In this document: one piece after another, positions 8,781 through 17,544 of the stretch
Numbering within the stretch: position 1 is the first letter of the stretch
Layout: the number at the start of each line of letters is the position of its first letter
Assembly (NCBI GenBank): GCA_020632975.1
Contig: JACKEL010000007.1
Coordinates: 62,001-126,000, forward strand
From: Myxococcales bacterium
GTDB lineage: Bacteria; Myxococcota_C; UBA6777
Reading direction: 5' to 3'
Length of the DNA stretch: 64,000 nt
Translations under genes and position numbers: made by a program
The notes under the pieces: generated by a model
Database searches by the model: none
The model's input: the letters and a program-made list of their open reading frames with translations, nothing else
Told to the model about the DNA's origin: nothing

Positions 8781-10331
8781 ATGCTTTGGCGAGGACGTTG
8801 GGGTTGGTCGTTGGTTTTGTTGGCATGGGTGGTGATCTTTGTGCGTTGTGATGGAGGGCGGGTCCCTGTGGGAGCCCAGTGCCAAAGCGACGCACAGTGC
8901 GTAGAAAACGCTCGTTGTGAGAGTGGGGTTTGTAAACCCCGAGATGGCGAAGGTGGAAGCAGCAGCGAGTCCATCGCGCAAGAAAATGGCGTCGAGACCT
9001 CACCCGAGGCCACCCTTGAGCCATCCATCGAAAACACCGTGGAACCGCAAGTTGAGGCCACCCCCGAAGCTGGACCCGAGCCTACGCCCGAACCGATCGC
9101 AGAGCCCAACCCTGAGCCCACGCCCGAACTACCGACCTGTCAGGCACGTTGCCAAACGGATGTCGAGTGCTTGGCTTGTGGTGGCGGTTATCAATGCAAA
9201 GCCGGACAGTGCGCCAAACAAGGCAACCAGTGCCCTGGCTTTTGTCTTTCCAACGATCAGTGTTTACCTTGTGGCGCAAATTACACTTGCCAAACAGGAT
9301 CTTGCAAGCTCGCGAATCCTGCAAACTGTCCTGGTGGCTGCGTGATCGACGCGCAGTGCAATGCCTGCGGCCAAAATTACAAGTGCCAAAATGGAACCTG
9401 CACCCAACAGTCTGGGCCGAGCTGTCCGAACTTTTGTGCCACAGACGCTCAGTGCCAAGCTTGTGGGCAAGGCTTTTCTTGCCAGCAGTTTCAATGCAAA
9501 CAAGGCGGTTCCACACAACAATGCCCCGCCCAGTGTGTTGTGGATATCCAATGCAACGCCTGCGGCCAAAACTACAAATGCCAAAATGGAACTTGCCAGC
9601 AATCAACCCAACCCCCCACCTGTCCGAACTTTTGTGCCAACAATGGCGACTGTGGTCCCTGTGGTTCGGGCTATACCTGCAACAACTTCCAATGCGGTCA
9701 GGGTGGCTCTACACAACAGTGTCCCGCCCAGTGTTACGTGGACTTTCAGTGTAACCCGTGTGGTCAGGGTTTCACATGCCAACAAAACACCTGTAAGCAA
9801 GGTGGAGCACAGACTTGTCCGAGTTTCTGTTTGAGCAATACAGACTGCGGTCCTTGTGGCTCAACTTACACCTGCAACAACTTCCAATGTAGCCAAGGTG
9901 GTTCCACCCAAGTGTGTCCCAACACTTGCCAAGCGGACACAGAGTGCGCGGGTTGTACTGGACGCACACGCTGCCAAGTCACCGCAGGGGTGGGCGTTTG
10001 CGCACCAGGCTCAGGCCAATGTCCGAACAGCTGCTCTAGCGACACTGACTGCGCAAACTGTGTGGGAAGCACTTCGTGTCAGCAGATCCCTGGCGTTGGT
10101 GGGATCTGTTCACCAAGCACCGCGCAGTGTCCCAATACCTGCCAAGCAGATGCAGAGTGTGCGCAGTGCGCGGGCCGTACTTCATGTCAAACGATCCCCG
10201 GTGTTGGGGGCGCTTGTGTACCTGCACCCACACCACAATGTCCCAATACATGCGCAAGTGACACAGACTGCGCACAATGCCAAGGACGCACAACGTGCCG
10301 AGGTTTCGGTGGGTTTGGGATATGCTTGTAA
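8781..10331 (+). CDS. Cys-rich 12-module surface protein
   Basis: A 516-residue exported protein. The start is set by AAGGAG and the ATG of MLWRGRWGWSLVLLAW; a hydrophobic helix ends at FVRC, a possible but atypical lipidation site. A first Cys segment (AQCQSDAQCVENARCESGVC) is followed by a Glu/Pro stalk (about 70-115). Twelve Cys modules of 31-37 residues then run to the C-terminus, such as CPNFCATDAQCQACGQGFSC. The last four are a subtype with longer ends containing PGVGG (for example CQQIPGVGGICSP). Neighbouring modules are nearly identical at the DNA level, which points to recent internal duplication. No catalytic motif is seen. It is a paralogue in design of the gene at 4093-5739. Confidence 0.85.
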   Translation: MLWRGRWGWSLVLLAWVVIFVRCDGGRVPVGAQCQSDAQCVENARCESGVCKPRDGEGGSSSESIAQENGVETSPEATLEPSIENTVEPQVEATPEAGPEPTPEPIAEPNPEPTPELPTCQARCQTDVECLACGGGYQCKAGQCAKQGNQCPGFCLSNDQCLPCGANYTCQTGSCKLANPANCPGGCVIDAQCNACGQNYKCQNGTCTQQSGPSCPNFCATDAQCQACGQGFSCQQFQCKQGGSTQQCPAQCVVDIQCNACGQNYKCQNGTCQQSTQPPTCPNFCANNGDCGPCGSGYTCNNFQCGQGGSTQQCPAQCYVDFQCNPCGQGFTCQQNTCKQGGAQTCPSFCLSNTDCGPCGSTYTCNNFQCSQGGSTQVCPNTCQADTECAGCTGRTRCQVTAGVGVCAPGSGQCPNSCSSDTDCANCVGSTSCQQIPGVGGICSPSTAQCPNTCQADAECAQCAGRTSCQTIPGVGGACVPAPTPQCPNTCASDTDCAQCQGRTTCRGFGGFGICL

Positions 10332-10383
10332 GGGGATAATCAAACGAGGGGGGTGAGGAAAGGTTCGGAGGGGAGGGCGCTCT

Positions 10384-10596
10384 CTAGTTCCCAGCTTCGC
10401 GAAGACGTTGACGACGCAACGCTTTACGACGACGACGCTCGGCTTGACGGCGCTTGATACGGCGTTGTTCGCTTGGCTTAACATAGAACATACGACGTCG
10501 GCACTCTTTGCGGATACCAGCACGATCCACCGCACGACGAAAACGCTTCATTGCGCGCTCAAACGACTCGCCCTCTTTCACTCGGACTTCTGCCAT
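10384..10596 (-). CDS. rpsU: 30S ribosomal protein S21
   Basis: A 70-residue, very basic protein typical of S21: VRVKEGESFERAMKRFRRAV near the N-terminus, then IRKECRRRMFYVKPSEQRR and an Arg-rich C-terminus. S21 sits near the 16S rRNA 3' end and assists initiation. The ATG of MAEVRVKEG is preceded by GGAG about 10 bp upstream; a longer open frame adds 16 residues without S21 similarity. It is a single-gene unit convergent with the Cys-rich gene on the other strand. Confidence 0.95.
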   Translation of the reverse strand: MAEVRVKEGESFERAMKRFRRAVDRAGIRKECRRRMFYVKPSEQRRIKRRQAERRRRKALRRQRLREAGN

Positions 10597-11140
10597 TCCT
10601 TTTCTCCATCCTTTCTTTTCTTCTTCATTGAACAAGCAGTCCACCGCGACATGCAGCTCTTCATCAAAAATATGGGCGCACGCACTGGGTGGACGGATTT
10701 ATGATATTTATTTTAATAGACTTTTCGGGGATTTGGGGGATCAACCAGAGAAGTCAACTTGCAGAGCGGCAGTAAACGTAGCAGATCCTTGTAGAAAAGG
10801 CAACCTCTATTTCTCGTTACGTGAGGATCGCCTTGTGGGAGCCGTCGTGCGCCAAAAGCCTCTTGTCACACAAGACCGAGCGACGTACACTACACAAGGT
10901 CTGAAGAATGAATAAAGCTTGTCGTGGTGAGATCCGACAAAGGGTAAGAGGGTGCACAAAGTGACTCTTTGCTTTTTCATCTTGTGGACGGGATAGATGT
11001 CACTAGCACAGGTGCTCGTGGCTGTTAGTTGCGGGCTTTGTCTGTTACGTCCGCCTCACAAACAACCTTGTGGGGTGCATTGTCTACAGTTTCCTCGAAC
11101 ACCTTTGAGGGAATGTTAGCAAAAAAGGAACAGTAGCTTG
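10597..11140. other. 544-bp intergenic region upstream of rpsU and the NYN gene
   Basis: No convincing protein-coding gene. The minus-strand half nearest rpsU holds an AT-rich segment around 10700-10725 (tatgatatttattttaata) that could be part of the rpsU promoter. The rest, about 10740-11120, matches no tmRNA, RNase P RNA, SRP RNA or tRNA signature that I can recognise. Its size would allow a small RNA, but I see no clear hairpin and T-run. Confidence 0.4.
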
Positions 11141-13198
11141 ATGTCAGGCGTGGCGATATTTGTGGACTATGAGAATCTCTCCTTTGTGCTTCAGCGCAAA
11201 GAGTATTGTCGCTTGAATCACAAACAGATCGGAGAAGATCTTTTGCGATTTGCGCGGCGTTGGGAGCCTGTCAAGCTGGCGATGATGTGGGCCGAATGGG
11301 ATCGTTTTTTGCCGAACAAGCGGCAAGATCTCAGTGCCCAAGCGATCTTGACAGGACAGGGGTTTGATTGTTTGTACCTCTTGCGTCCAGCCGATCGAAC
11401 CTACACCGAACAAGCCATCGAAAAGAAACTTGAAACGCTGCTCGACGACGATATCTCTCGAATTATCCTTGTCAGTGGTGATTATTCTTTCCCGCATATC
11501 TTGGCCCAACGACAGCAGTCTGTGACTTTGGTGTTGGCGGATACAGAACAAGTCTCCGTACCCAGCGGCGTCGATGTGGTTTCTTTCCTCGATCTTATCG
11601 AACCCGAAGAAGCTTTGATCCCCCTGCAAACTCCCCAAAATATGGAGCCTGCGGCATTTTATATCTGGATGCAGCGCGTCCTCCAAGAAGAACTGCGCCG
11701 CCGCAACTGGAATGGGATGTCGTTTCATATGTTGGCGCGTTTGCTTGTGGAACGCGGGCTTTGCGAAGAAGACGTGGAAGCGCAGTTTTATATCAACCAA
11801 GCTGTGCGCGAAGGCTTTTTGGAACGATCAGAAACGGAACTCCCCACAGGACGGCGCGTTTTGTTGAAGCCCACTGTGGTGGAACGCGGGGCCGAGCCTT
11901 CTTGGTCTTTCGACGAGGAGTTTCGTTGGGTGCAGTTGATTTGGGCCCTTGAACTGATCCTCGCTCGCAATCCTTGGTGGGAGTACGTCACCTTCAGTCG
12001 GCTGCGTGAAGAACTCGAAAAATGGTCGTTGATCACGAGCGCTGACGAACTTCAACAGATGGTCGAACAAGCTGTTGAAAAAGGGATTTACTCTCTTGAG
12101 ATTGAGGAGGGGGGCGCGCCTCTTTTCCGCAAAAAATACAAGTATACCCTTGGCACCACAGAAGAACTCTACCGCCGTTGCCGTGAGATCCCTGCGTTTG
12201 TCTTGGGGACGATGCGAAATCTTCTCGAACAAAATCCCCACTGGCACGGGGTTTCCTTTAGTAAACTTCTCGATGAACTCAGCGCTGAGCCTGCCCTCCA
12301 AGCGATGCAAGACTGGTTGGATCGACAGCGTTTGAAAGAGTGGTGCAACTTCCTCGTTGCGATCGGCTTTTTGCACGCGTTTCGTGGTCGTCCTCGTCTC
12401 GTTGAGGGCGAACTTCGCGATCCTCCCACATTGTTGCGCTTGGTCCCAGATCACGCGTGGGTACAACATCTGACCCAACAGCCCGAGGATATCGAAGACG
12501 AAGAGTTGGACCCCGAAAGCGAAGCTTGGAGTCGTTCTCTTACGTTGCGACCTTTGGACTTTTACCGATTGACGGTCGTGATCGAGCACTACCTGCATAT
12601 CTCCAACAACGACGCGGTGGTTGCAGGGTGGATGCCCATGTCCACGTTGTTTCATGTGATGGGCCGCAGCTTGGATCGGGCTTTTTGTAATGCTGTGGTT
12701 CGTTCTGCCCGTGAAAAGGGCATTATCGAGATCCGCACACATGATCCACGACCTGGCCAACATCCCGCGCGTGGTGCACACCTTGATCTCAAGCATCCGA
12801 CCGCCGAAGAGGCAAGAGGTCGTGTCTTGCGGATCTTGGAGATGATCCAACAAATGCAAGATCGTAGCGGTGTGGCCGAGCTGTTCGCCATCGAAGAAAA
12901 GCTGCGCCATGACTCTTTCTTCGGTGATAGCGAGGAAGAGCGCCAAGGTTGGATCGATTTGATGCGCGAAGAGAATCTTATTCTTGTCCGCACAACCCCC
13001 GATGCTGGCGAAGGCGCGATCCGTTACCAGTGCACACTGAACTTCCGCGATCGCTTTGTGCTCGCGCTTTTGGAGTCACTTTATCCCCCCGCACTGGGCG
13101 CTGAAGAAGGAAAGTTCCGCGAACATGGTGGTTTTTCCGCCAAAGACTACGAACAATCCGACGAATTTGACGATCCATATCCCCAAAAACCTCACTGA
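11141..13198 (+). CDS. NYN-domain (PIN-like) protein with tandem helical/winged-helix-like C-terminal units
   Basis: Residues 1-155 are a NYN/LabA-type PIN-fold domain: AIFVDYENLS at 5-14 with the first acidic ligand, MMWAEWDRF, a central acidic segment, IILVSGDYSFPHIL with the second acidic motif, and VTLVLADTEQV. Such domains are usually metal-dependent RNases. The following 530 residues contain about five similar helical segments (RNWNGMSFHMLARLLVERG; NPWWEYVTFSRLREELEKW; NPHWHGVSFSKLLDELSAE; GWMPMSTLFHVMGRS; and a last one near RSGVAELFAIEEKL). Each ends in a short beta hairpin-like stretch, a pattern reminiscent of OST-HTH/LOTUS or winged-helix repeats. RNA targeting is inferred. AAGGAA lies 10 bp before this ATG; a TTG one codon earlier is also possible. 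It is monocistronic by context. Confidence 0.8.
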   Translation: MSGVAIFVDYENLSFVLQRKEYCRLNHKQIGEDLLRFARRWEPVKLAMMWAEWDRFLPNKRQDLSAQAILTGQGFDCLYLLRPADRTYTEQAIEKKLETLLDDDISRIILVSGDYSFPHILAQRQQSVTLVLADTEQVSVPSGVDVVSFLDLIEPEEALIPLQTPQNMEPAAFYIWMQRVLQEELRRRNWNGMSFHMLARLLVERGLCEEDVEAQFYINQAVREGFLERSETELPTGRRVLLKPTVVERGAEPSWSFDEEFRWVQLIWALELILARNPWWEYVTFSRLREELEKWSLITSADELQQMVEQAVEKGIYSLEIEEGGAPLFRKKYKYTLGTTEELYRRCREIPAFVLGTMRNLLEQNPHWHGVSFSKLLDELSAEPALQAMQDWLDRQRLKEWCNFLVAIGFLHAFRGRPRLVEGELRDPPTLLRLVPDHAWVQHLTQQPEDIEDEELDPESEAWSRSLTLRPLDFYRLTVVIEHYLHISNNDAVVAGWMPMSTLFHVMGRSLDRAFCNAVVRSAREKGIIEIRTHDPRPGQHPARGAHLDLKHPTAEEARGRVLRILEMIQQMQDRSGVAELFAIEEKLRHDSFFGDSEEERQGWIDLMREENLILVRTTPDAGEGAIRYQCTLNFRDRFVLALLESLYPPALGAEEGKFREHGGFSAKDYEQSDEFDDPYPQKPH

Positions 13199-13594
13199 TC
13201 GAGCCATTCCTTCTTTCTTCTCGCTTTTCCTCCTTGAAGACACATCTCCTCACCTCTCCGACATCCGCAAACGCGAGCCATCTTCGCACATCCCGTCTTT
13301 GAAACCACTGTTCCCCCCAACACACGGTGTTTTGTGTAGAGTAGAGCTTCGGGTTTGGCGAAACTTTGTACTTGTTTTGTACTTGTTCGATGTGATGCGG
13401 GCTGGGGGCTATTGCTTTGCGAAGGCGGATATCAGGCTGTTTTTGTGGGGATGTTTTGGGAGGTTGTTTTGGGAGGTTGCACTTTGATCAAAAGATCGCG
13501 ATCTCGCAAACAGGGCGCAAAAAAGCACACCGCGCAAAACGAGGCAGGGATAAACTCGGATAGATGGGGAGATGTGTCTTCAGGGAGAAGGGGA
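13199..13594. other. Convergent intergenic region
   Basis: About 396 bp between the 3' ends of the NYN gene and the TPR gene. I found no gene, no clear terminator hairpin and no repeat. Open frames crossing it on the plus strand are the antisense of the TPR gene. Confidence 0.4.
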
Positions 13595-14827
13595 TTAAGC
13601 TTGTTGGGTACCAGCTTGGTTGACGGCTTCTTGGATGGCGTCGATCAAGGTACGAACACGCATGGTGGAGGGATTTTTGGCTTCGGGATCGAGCGCGATC
13701 ACGCGTTGGAAGTCCACGAGTGCTTCGGTGAGTTTTCCTTGGTTGAAGAAGATCTCACCGCGGTTGGCGTACGCTGTGAGGTTCCAGCCTTGAAGAGAGA
13801 GGCTTTGGTTGTAGCAGTTCAACGCGCTGTCGCTGTCTTCCATCTTTTGTCGGATAGAGCCCAACACTGTGTAGAAGTAAGGATCTACAGGGTCAAGGTA
13901 GCTCAAACCATCGAATACACGGAGAGCTTGGGCGAGTTTTCCTTGCTCAATCAGTTCGTAGCCACGGTTGGCGACCATGTAGAGTTCTTCGCGGGAAAGG
14001 CCCATCAACTCGGCGGCATTGATGTCACCAGAGATGAAACGTTCCATGCCATCTTCGTTGAGGAGTTGCACAGCATTTTGGTTGGTGAACTGATCTTTCA
14101 AACCTTCGAAGGTGCTGTGTTTGTTGTCCGCATCATCGGGGTGTTGGAAGAGACCGTGTTGGAGGGGGACTGCCCAAGACTCCACGCCAAACTCTTCGAG
14201 GAGTGCGTGGAAGGAACCCAACTCTGCATCGTTGAGCTTGTCTTTAAGGGTTTCCGCACCACCAGCAGCTTCGATGATTTGTTTGAACTCTTCGTCCGTG
14301 CGCGCGCTACGCAATACGTTGAGGACCGCGCTGTGGAGATCGCTGTGCCGTTCTGCAGGAAGGTTTTCCATGAGGATCTGCATCATGGGAACTTTTTCGT
14401 TTGCCCCCAGCTCGCGCATGGGTTCGCTCAAACCTGCGAGGCCACGGACCGTTGTGAGTCCTTGCTCTTTGTTTTCTTTGTACTGATCAAAGGCAAGTTT
14501 CGCGGTATCCATCGCTTCTTTTTGTTTTTTGCTGAAGGTGGAGCCGCTGCCTTTTCCACCGATGCGGCCACCCATGGTCCCGCCGATCATGCTGGAGAGG
14601 TTTTGTTGGAGTGTGGCGCTCTCCAAGCTGAGTCCACGAAGCGTTCTGAAAGAAGCGGCGATCTTTTCCATGCAGTAGCCAAGGATTAGGCCAAGATTGG
14701 GTTTGGGCGCTTCGCCCTTTTCGATACCAGGCACACCCCAACCACCTAGACCCACCCGAACAGGGGCGTCGTCGCCCAACATCTCAGCAAAAGATGCGCG
14801 GATCGATTTTGGTTTCTGTTCTGTCAT
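13595..14827 (-). CDS. Protein with C-terminal SycD/LcrH-like TPR (type III chaperone-like) domain
   Basis: A 410-residue cytoplasmic-looking protein. Residues about 279-390 carry three TPR units: YMVANRGYELIEQGKLAQAL, FDGLSYLDPVDPYFYTVLGS and AYANRGEIFFNQGKLTEALV. Order and wording follow class II type III secretion chaperones (SycD/LcrH/IpgC), where the GYELIEQGK and LDPxDPYF segments are typical. The N-terminal 270 residues are not recognised. They contain a Gly-rich patch (SSMIGGTMGGRIGGKGSGS, about 79-97) and the segment SARTDEEFKQIIEAAGG near 174-190. AAGGAGA precedes the chosen ATG; an upstream in-frame ATG lacks one. It lies downstream of the MIIA-domain gene on the same strand (271 bp apart). 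A chaperone role for that neighbour is inference; no secretion apparatus is in the window. Confidence 0.7.
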   Translation of the reverse strand: MTEQKPKSIRASFAEMLGDDAPVRVGLGGWGVPGIEKGEAPKPNLGLILGYCMEKIAASFRTLRGLSLESATLQQNLSSMIGGTMGGRIGGKGSGSTFSKKQKEAMDTAKLAFDQYKENKEQGLTTVRGLAGLSEPMRELGANEKVPMMQILMENLPAERHSDLHSAVLNVLRSARTDEEFKQIIEAAGGAETLKDKLNDAELGSFHALLEEFGVESWAVPLQHGLFQHPDDADNKHSTFEGLKDQFTNQNAVQLLNEDGMERFISGDINAAELMGLSREELYMVANRGYELIEQGKLAQALRVFDGLSYLDPVDPYFYTVLGSIRQKMEDSDSALNCYNQSLSLQGWNLTAYANRGEIFFNQGKLTEALVDFQRVIALDPEAKNPSTMRVRTLIDAIQEAVNQAGTQQA

Positions 14828-15098
14828 CAAGCATTCTCCTTGTGCATGGATGGTCTTCAACCCGCATCAAGATGGGTTGATTTGATGTGGTTGAGCATGG
14901 AATTGATTGGATACACGTCGTCTAGAAAAGACTGAGAACGAATGTTTAAGAAATCGAGGTCGGAGTGTACCACATGCCGACATCAAAGCCAAGCATCCCG
15001 CACAGCAATACCTTGCGATGGAGGTTGGAGGGACCGTGGAGATGATTTGTTTGGGGGAGATGTAAGAAAAAAGGAGGGAGAAGAGGGGGGGGGTTGGC

Positions 15099-16208
15099 TT
15101 ACAGCCAAGAGCCGAGGGTGGTAGCTTGTTGCTCTTGTCCGCCACCCATGCCCATCATGCCACCGAAACCGAAGAACATTTGTTGCATCATTTGTTGCAT
15201 CATCATGTTCACGATGTTGTTCATCATGTTTTGCATGAACTCTTGGTTTCCGAACTTGGGAGCTTCTTGCATTGCGTTTTGTGCCATGCCAGAGATTCCG
15301 CCGCCAGCGCCAGCTTCGGTGGTGCCTTTGGTGTAGATCTCACCGGTGCGAGCGTTACCACCAGTGATTTCGTTTTTGCCGTTCAAGAACCACTTGTCGC
15401 CATCTTTGCCGAGTGCGAAGTAGCTACCATCTTTGGTTGCTGAATCGACGGCCCAACGGTCGTTTTTCACGCCGGTGGAAGTGGGCTTGCCAGTGTGGAT
15501 GCCATCGATAGAAGCGCGTTGGTTGCCGTTCATGATATCGATTTTGGTGCTGAGCGTGGGAGCGTCTGCACCGTTACCAACGGGCTTGGTGTGGCAAGTG
15601 ATTTTGGTTCCATCGGGAAGGACGAAGCTGCTTTGGTCTTTGAAGTCGAAAGCGCGCTTGCCGTTCACATCGACGTGGGGATCGCCCCAGATACGAGTTT
15701 GTTTGCCTTCGGGAGAAGTGATTTTCCACTCAGCGTTTTTGCCGCTTGCTTCAACAGTGTAACCACCGGGGGTTTTGAACTTGTTGGGGCCGAGTTGCTC
15801 GATGCCACCTTGTTTTTCGGGAACGGAGGGTTGTTGGATGCCACCGACTGCGCCACCGAAGAAGAAGCCACCCGCTGCAAATCCACCAGCTGCGCCCATG
15901 CCGCCAGCTGCACCCATGCCAGCTGCTGCGCCAAAGAAGCCAGCGCCAAAGCCTGCGGGCATAGAGGGTTGCATGGTCTCAGCACCGGGGCGGGGAACGA
16001 AGCCAGCGCCGAAGCCAGCTTGTTGTGCAAATCCACCAGCTTGTTGTGCCATGTTGCCAGCAGCTTGGAAGAAGTTACCGATGCTTTTGAGGAGGCCACC
16101 GATTTGTTGAAGGGTGTTTGCGGGGGAAGTTTGAACGCTTTGGGTCGCCATTTTGACCGCTGCACCAAAGAAAGCGACGCCACCTTGCATTTGATTGATT
16201 GCTGTCAT
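15099..16208 (-). CDS. MIIA/DUF1521 self-cleaving-domain protein, probable secreted effector
   Basis: A 369-residue protein. A hydrophobic Gly/Ala/Phe-rich segment spans about 35-125, with runs such as MGAAGGMGAAGGFAAGGFFF. Residues about 135-285 match DUF1521, the metal-ion-inducible autocleavage domain of Bradyrhizobium NopE1: WKITSPEGKQTRIWGDPHVD, FDFKDQSSFVLPDGTKITC, and TLSTKIDIMNGNQRASIDGI. The GDPHVD hexamer, cleaved between Asp and Pro in NopE1, is intact (Asp176-Pro177, codons near 15678-15683). The C-terminus is Met/Gln/Gly-rich (about 330-365). There is no Sec signal peptide. GGAGG lies 6 bp before the ATG used; an in-frame start 13 codons upstream has none. The neighbouring TPR protein resembles type III chaperones, which fits a type III-exported protein, though that is inferred. 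Confidence 0.82.
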   Translation of the reverse strand: MTAINQMQGGVAFFGAAVKMATQSVQTSPANTLQQIGGLLKSIGNFFQAAGNMAQQAGGFAQQAGFGAGFVPRPGAETMQPSMPAGFGAGFFGAAAGMGAAGGMGAAGGFAAGGFFFGGAVGGIQQPSVPEKQGGIEQLGPNKFKTPGGYTVEASGKNAEWKITSPEGKQTRIWGDPHVDVNGKRAFDFKDQSSFVLPDGTKITCHTKPVGNGADAPTLSTKIDIMNGNQRASIDGIHTGKPTSTGVKNDRWAVDSATKDGSYFALGKDGDKWFLNGKNEITGGNARTGEIYTKGTTEAGAGGGISGMAQNAMQEAPKFGNQEFMQNMMNNIVNMMMQQMMQQMFFGFGGMMGMGGGQEQQATTLGSWL

Positions 16209-16509
16209 GAGAGCCTCCAATATTTTGTTTTGAGTTGTTTGAACCACCCTATTTTGGGTGGGTTACGTTCGACGTTTTGCTCAACTGCTTTCATAGACGA
16301 TTATCGCATCTCGTTGAGCAAGGTTGCTTCTTGAACGATTTTTTTTTGTAGAGGCACGATAACAAAGCAACTTTTTTTTGTGAAGGCTTTTTGAAGAGGC
16401 CGATGGATAGGGGGAGAAGCGTGTTTTGGGAGCCAAAAAGAAAATGCTTGAGAGGGGGGTGTGATCCACAACGTGATCATTGGGGCATGGCGATCTGCTA
16501 TCAGATGAT
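16209..16509. other. Intergenic region with inverted repeat upstream of the MIIA gene
   Basis: The 301-bp region separates the alcohol dehydrogenase gene (3' end) from the MIIA gene (5' end), both on the minus strand. An imperfect inverted repeat at about 16242-16264 (aaccaccc, six-base loop, gggtgggtt) lies 34 bp before the start codon and would form a hairpin in the 5' leader. It lacks a T-run, so it is not a clear terminator. Two poly-A/T runs occur near 16342 and 16375. Confidence 0.45.
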
Positions 16510-17544
16510 CTAATCGAAGATCGGTTGGACCAGCACTTTGCCCGGTTGTTGGGCGGCTTTCATCGCTGTGGCGAGCTTGGAGAGGTGGAATCTTTCTGTG
16601 ATCCATTTTTCGAGCGGGATACGGGTTTGTTCAAGAAAATGGATCGCGGAGGCAAAGGGACCACAGCGTGATCCTGAGAGTTGAATCTCATCGACAACGA
16701 TCTTTGTGAGATCAACTTCTGAAGGGATGCCTGCTGTGGTCTTGAGGCAGATGGTGCCGCGGGGACGGACCCATTGTGTGGCGCTGGAGAGACCTTGGGG
16801 GGTTCCCGTGACTTCCACCACCACATCTGCGAGCTGTCCGTGAAAGACGTTTCTTATCTCTTGTTCTGTGTGTTCATTGGGAGCAAATGCTGCTTCTGCA
16901 CCAAAGCGCATCGCAAATTGTTGGCGTACTTCAGAGCGTGTAATCGCGACAACATGGGCTCCTGCTGCACGTGCAGCGGCGATGATCAACAGTCCGAGGC
17001 GTCCTGCTCCTATCACGACGACGCGTTCACCTTGAGACAAAGGACGAAGAGAAAATGTCTGTAGTGCCGCAGCCATCGGCTCTACAAACACTGCGATCTC
17101 ATCGCTCATCTCATCGGGAAGGGTGTGCAAGGTCGCAAAGGGCACGCGAACATATTCGGCAAAAGCACCGTCTGCTTTGATGATCCCTGTCACGGTGCGT
17201 TTGGGGCAGTGGTTTGGGTGGAGACGCCCACAGGTCGAGCAATTCTCATTGGTCTTGATATTGGGACAAGCGTTGTTGATCTCTGAGACGACGCGGCGCC
17301 CCAACCAACTCGCAGGGACATTTTCTCCCACGCGTTCGACTTCTGCGCAGTATTCGTGTCCCAAGACACGAGGCAAAGGGACTTTGTAGTTTCCTTTGTA
17401 GATCGCGAGGTCTGTTCCACAGACGCCTGCCATGCGGACACGCAACCAAACCTCGTGGGGTTGGAGTGGTTCGAGGATGCGACTTTGTTGTTCAAAAGTT
17501 CTTGGAGCCACAAGGGTCATAGCCGAATAAGATGATTCTTGCAT
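16510..17544 (-). CDS. Zinc-dependent alcohol dehydrogenase family (MDR) oxidoreductase
   Basis: A 344-residue medium-chain dehydrogenase/reductase. Catalytic zinc residues are visible as VCGTD (Cys42), GHEYC (His63-Glu64) and Glu155 in FVEPMAAA. The structural zinc lobe has four cysteines (93, 102, 105, 113) with slightly unusual spacing. The Rossmann motif GAGRLG is at 179-184, followed by a coenzyme-binding strand ending ITRSEV rather than an acidic residue, which suggests NADP(H) over NAD(H). Such enzymes oxidise alcohols or polyols; the substrate cannot be assigned. AGGAAG lies about 6 bp before the ATG. The gene appears to stand alone. Confidence 0.88.
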   Translation of the reverse strand: MQESSYSAMTLVAPRTFEQQSRILEPLQPHEVWLRVRMAGVCGTDLAIYKGNYKVPLPRVLGHEYCAEVERVGENVPASWLGRRVVSEINNACPNIKTNENCSTCGRLHPNHCPKRTVTGIIKADGAFAEYVRVPFATLHTLPDEMSDEIAVFVEPMAAALQTFSLRPLSQGERVVVIGAGRLGLLIIAAARAAGAHVVAITRSEVRQQFAMRFGAEAAFAPNEHTEQEIRNVFHGQLADVVVEVTGTPQGLSSATQWVRPRGTICLKTTAGIPSEVDLTKIVVDEIQLSGSRCGPFASAIHFLEQTRIPLEKWITERFHLSKLATAMKAAQQPGKVLVQPIFD

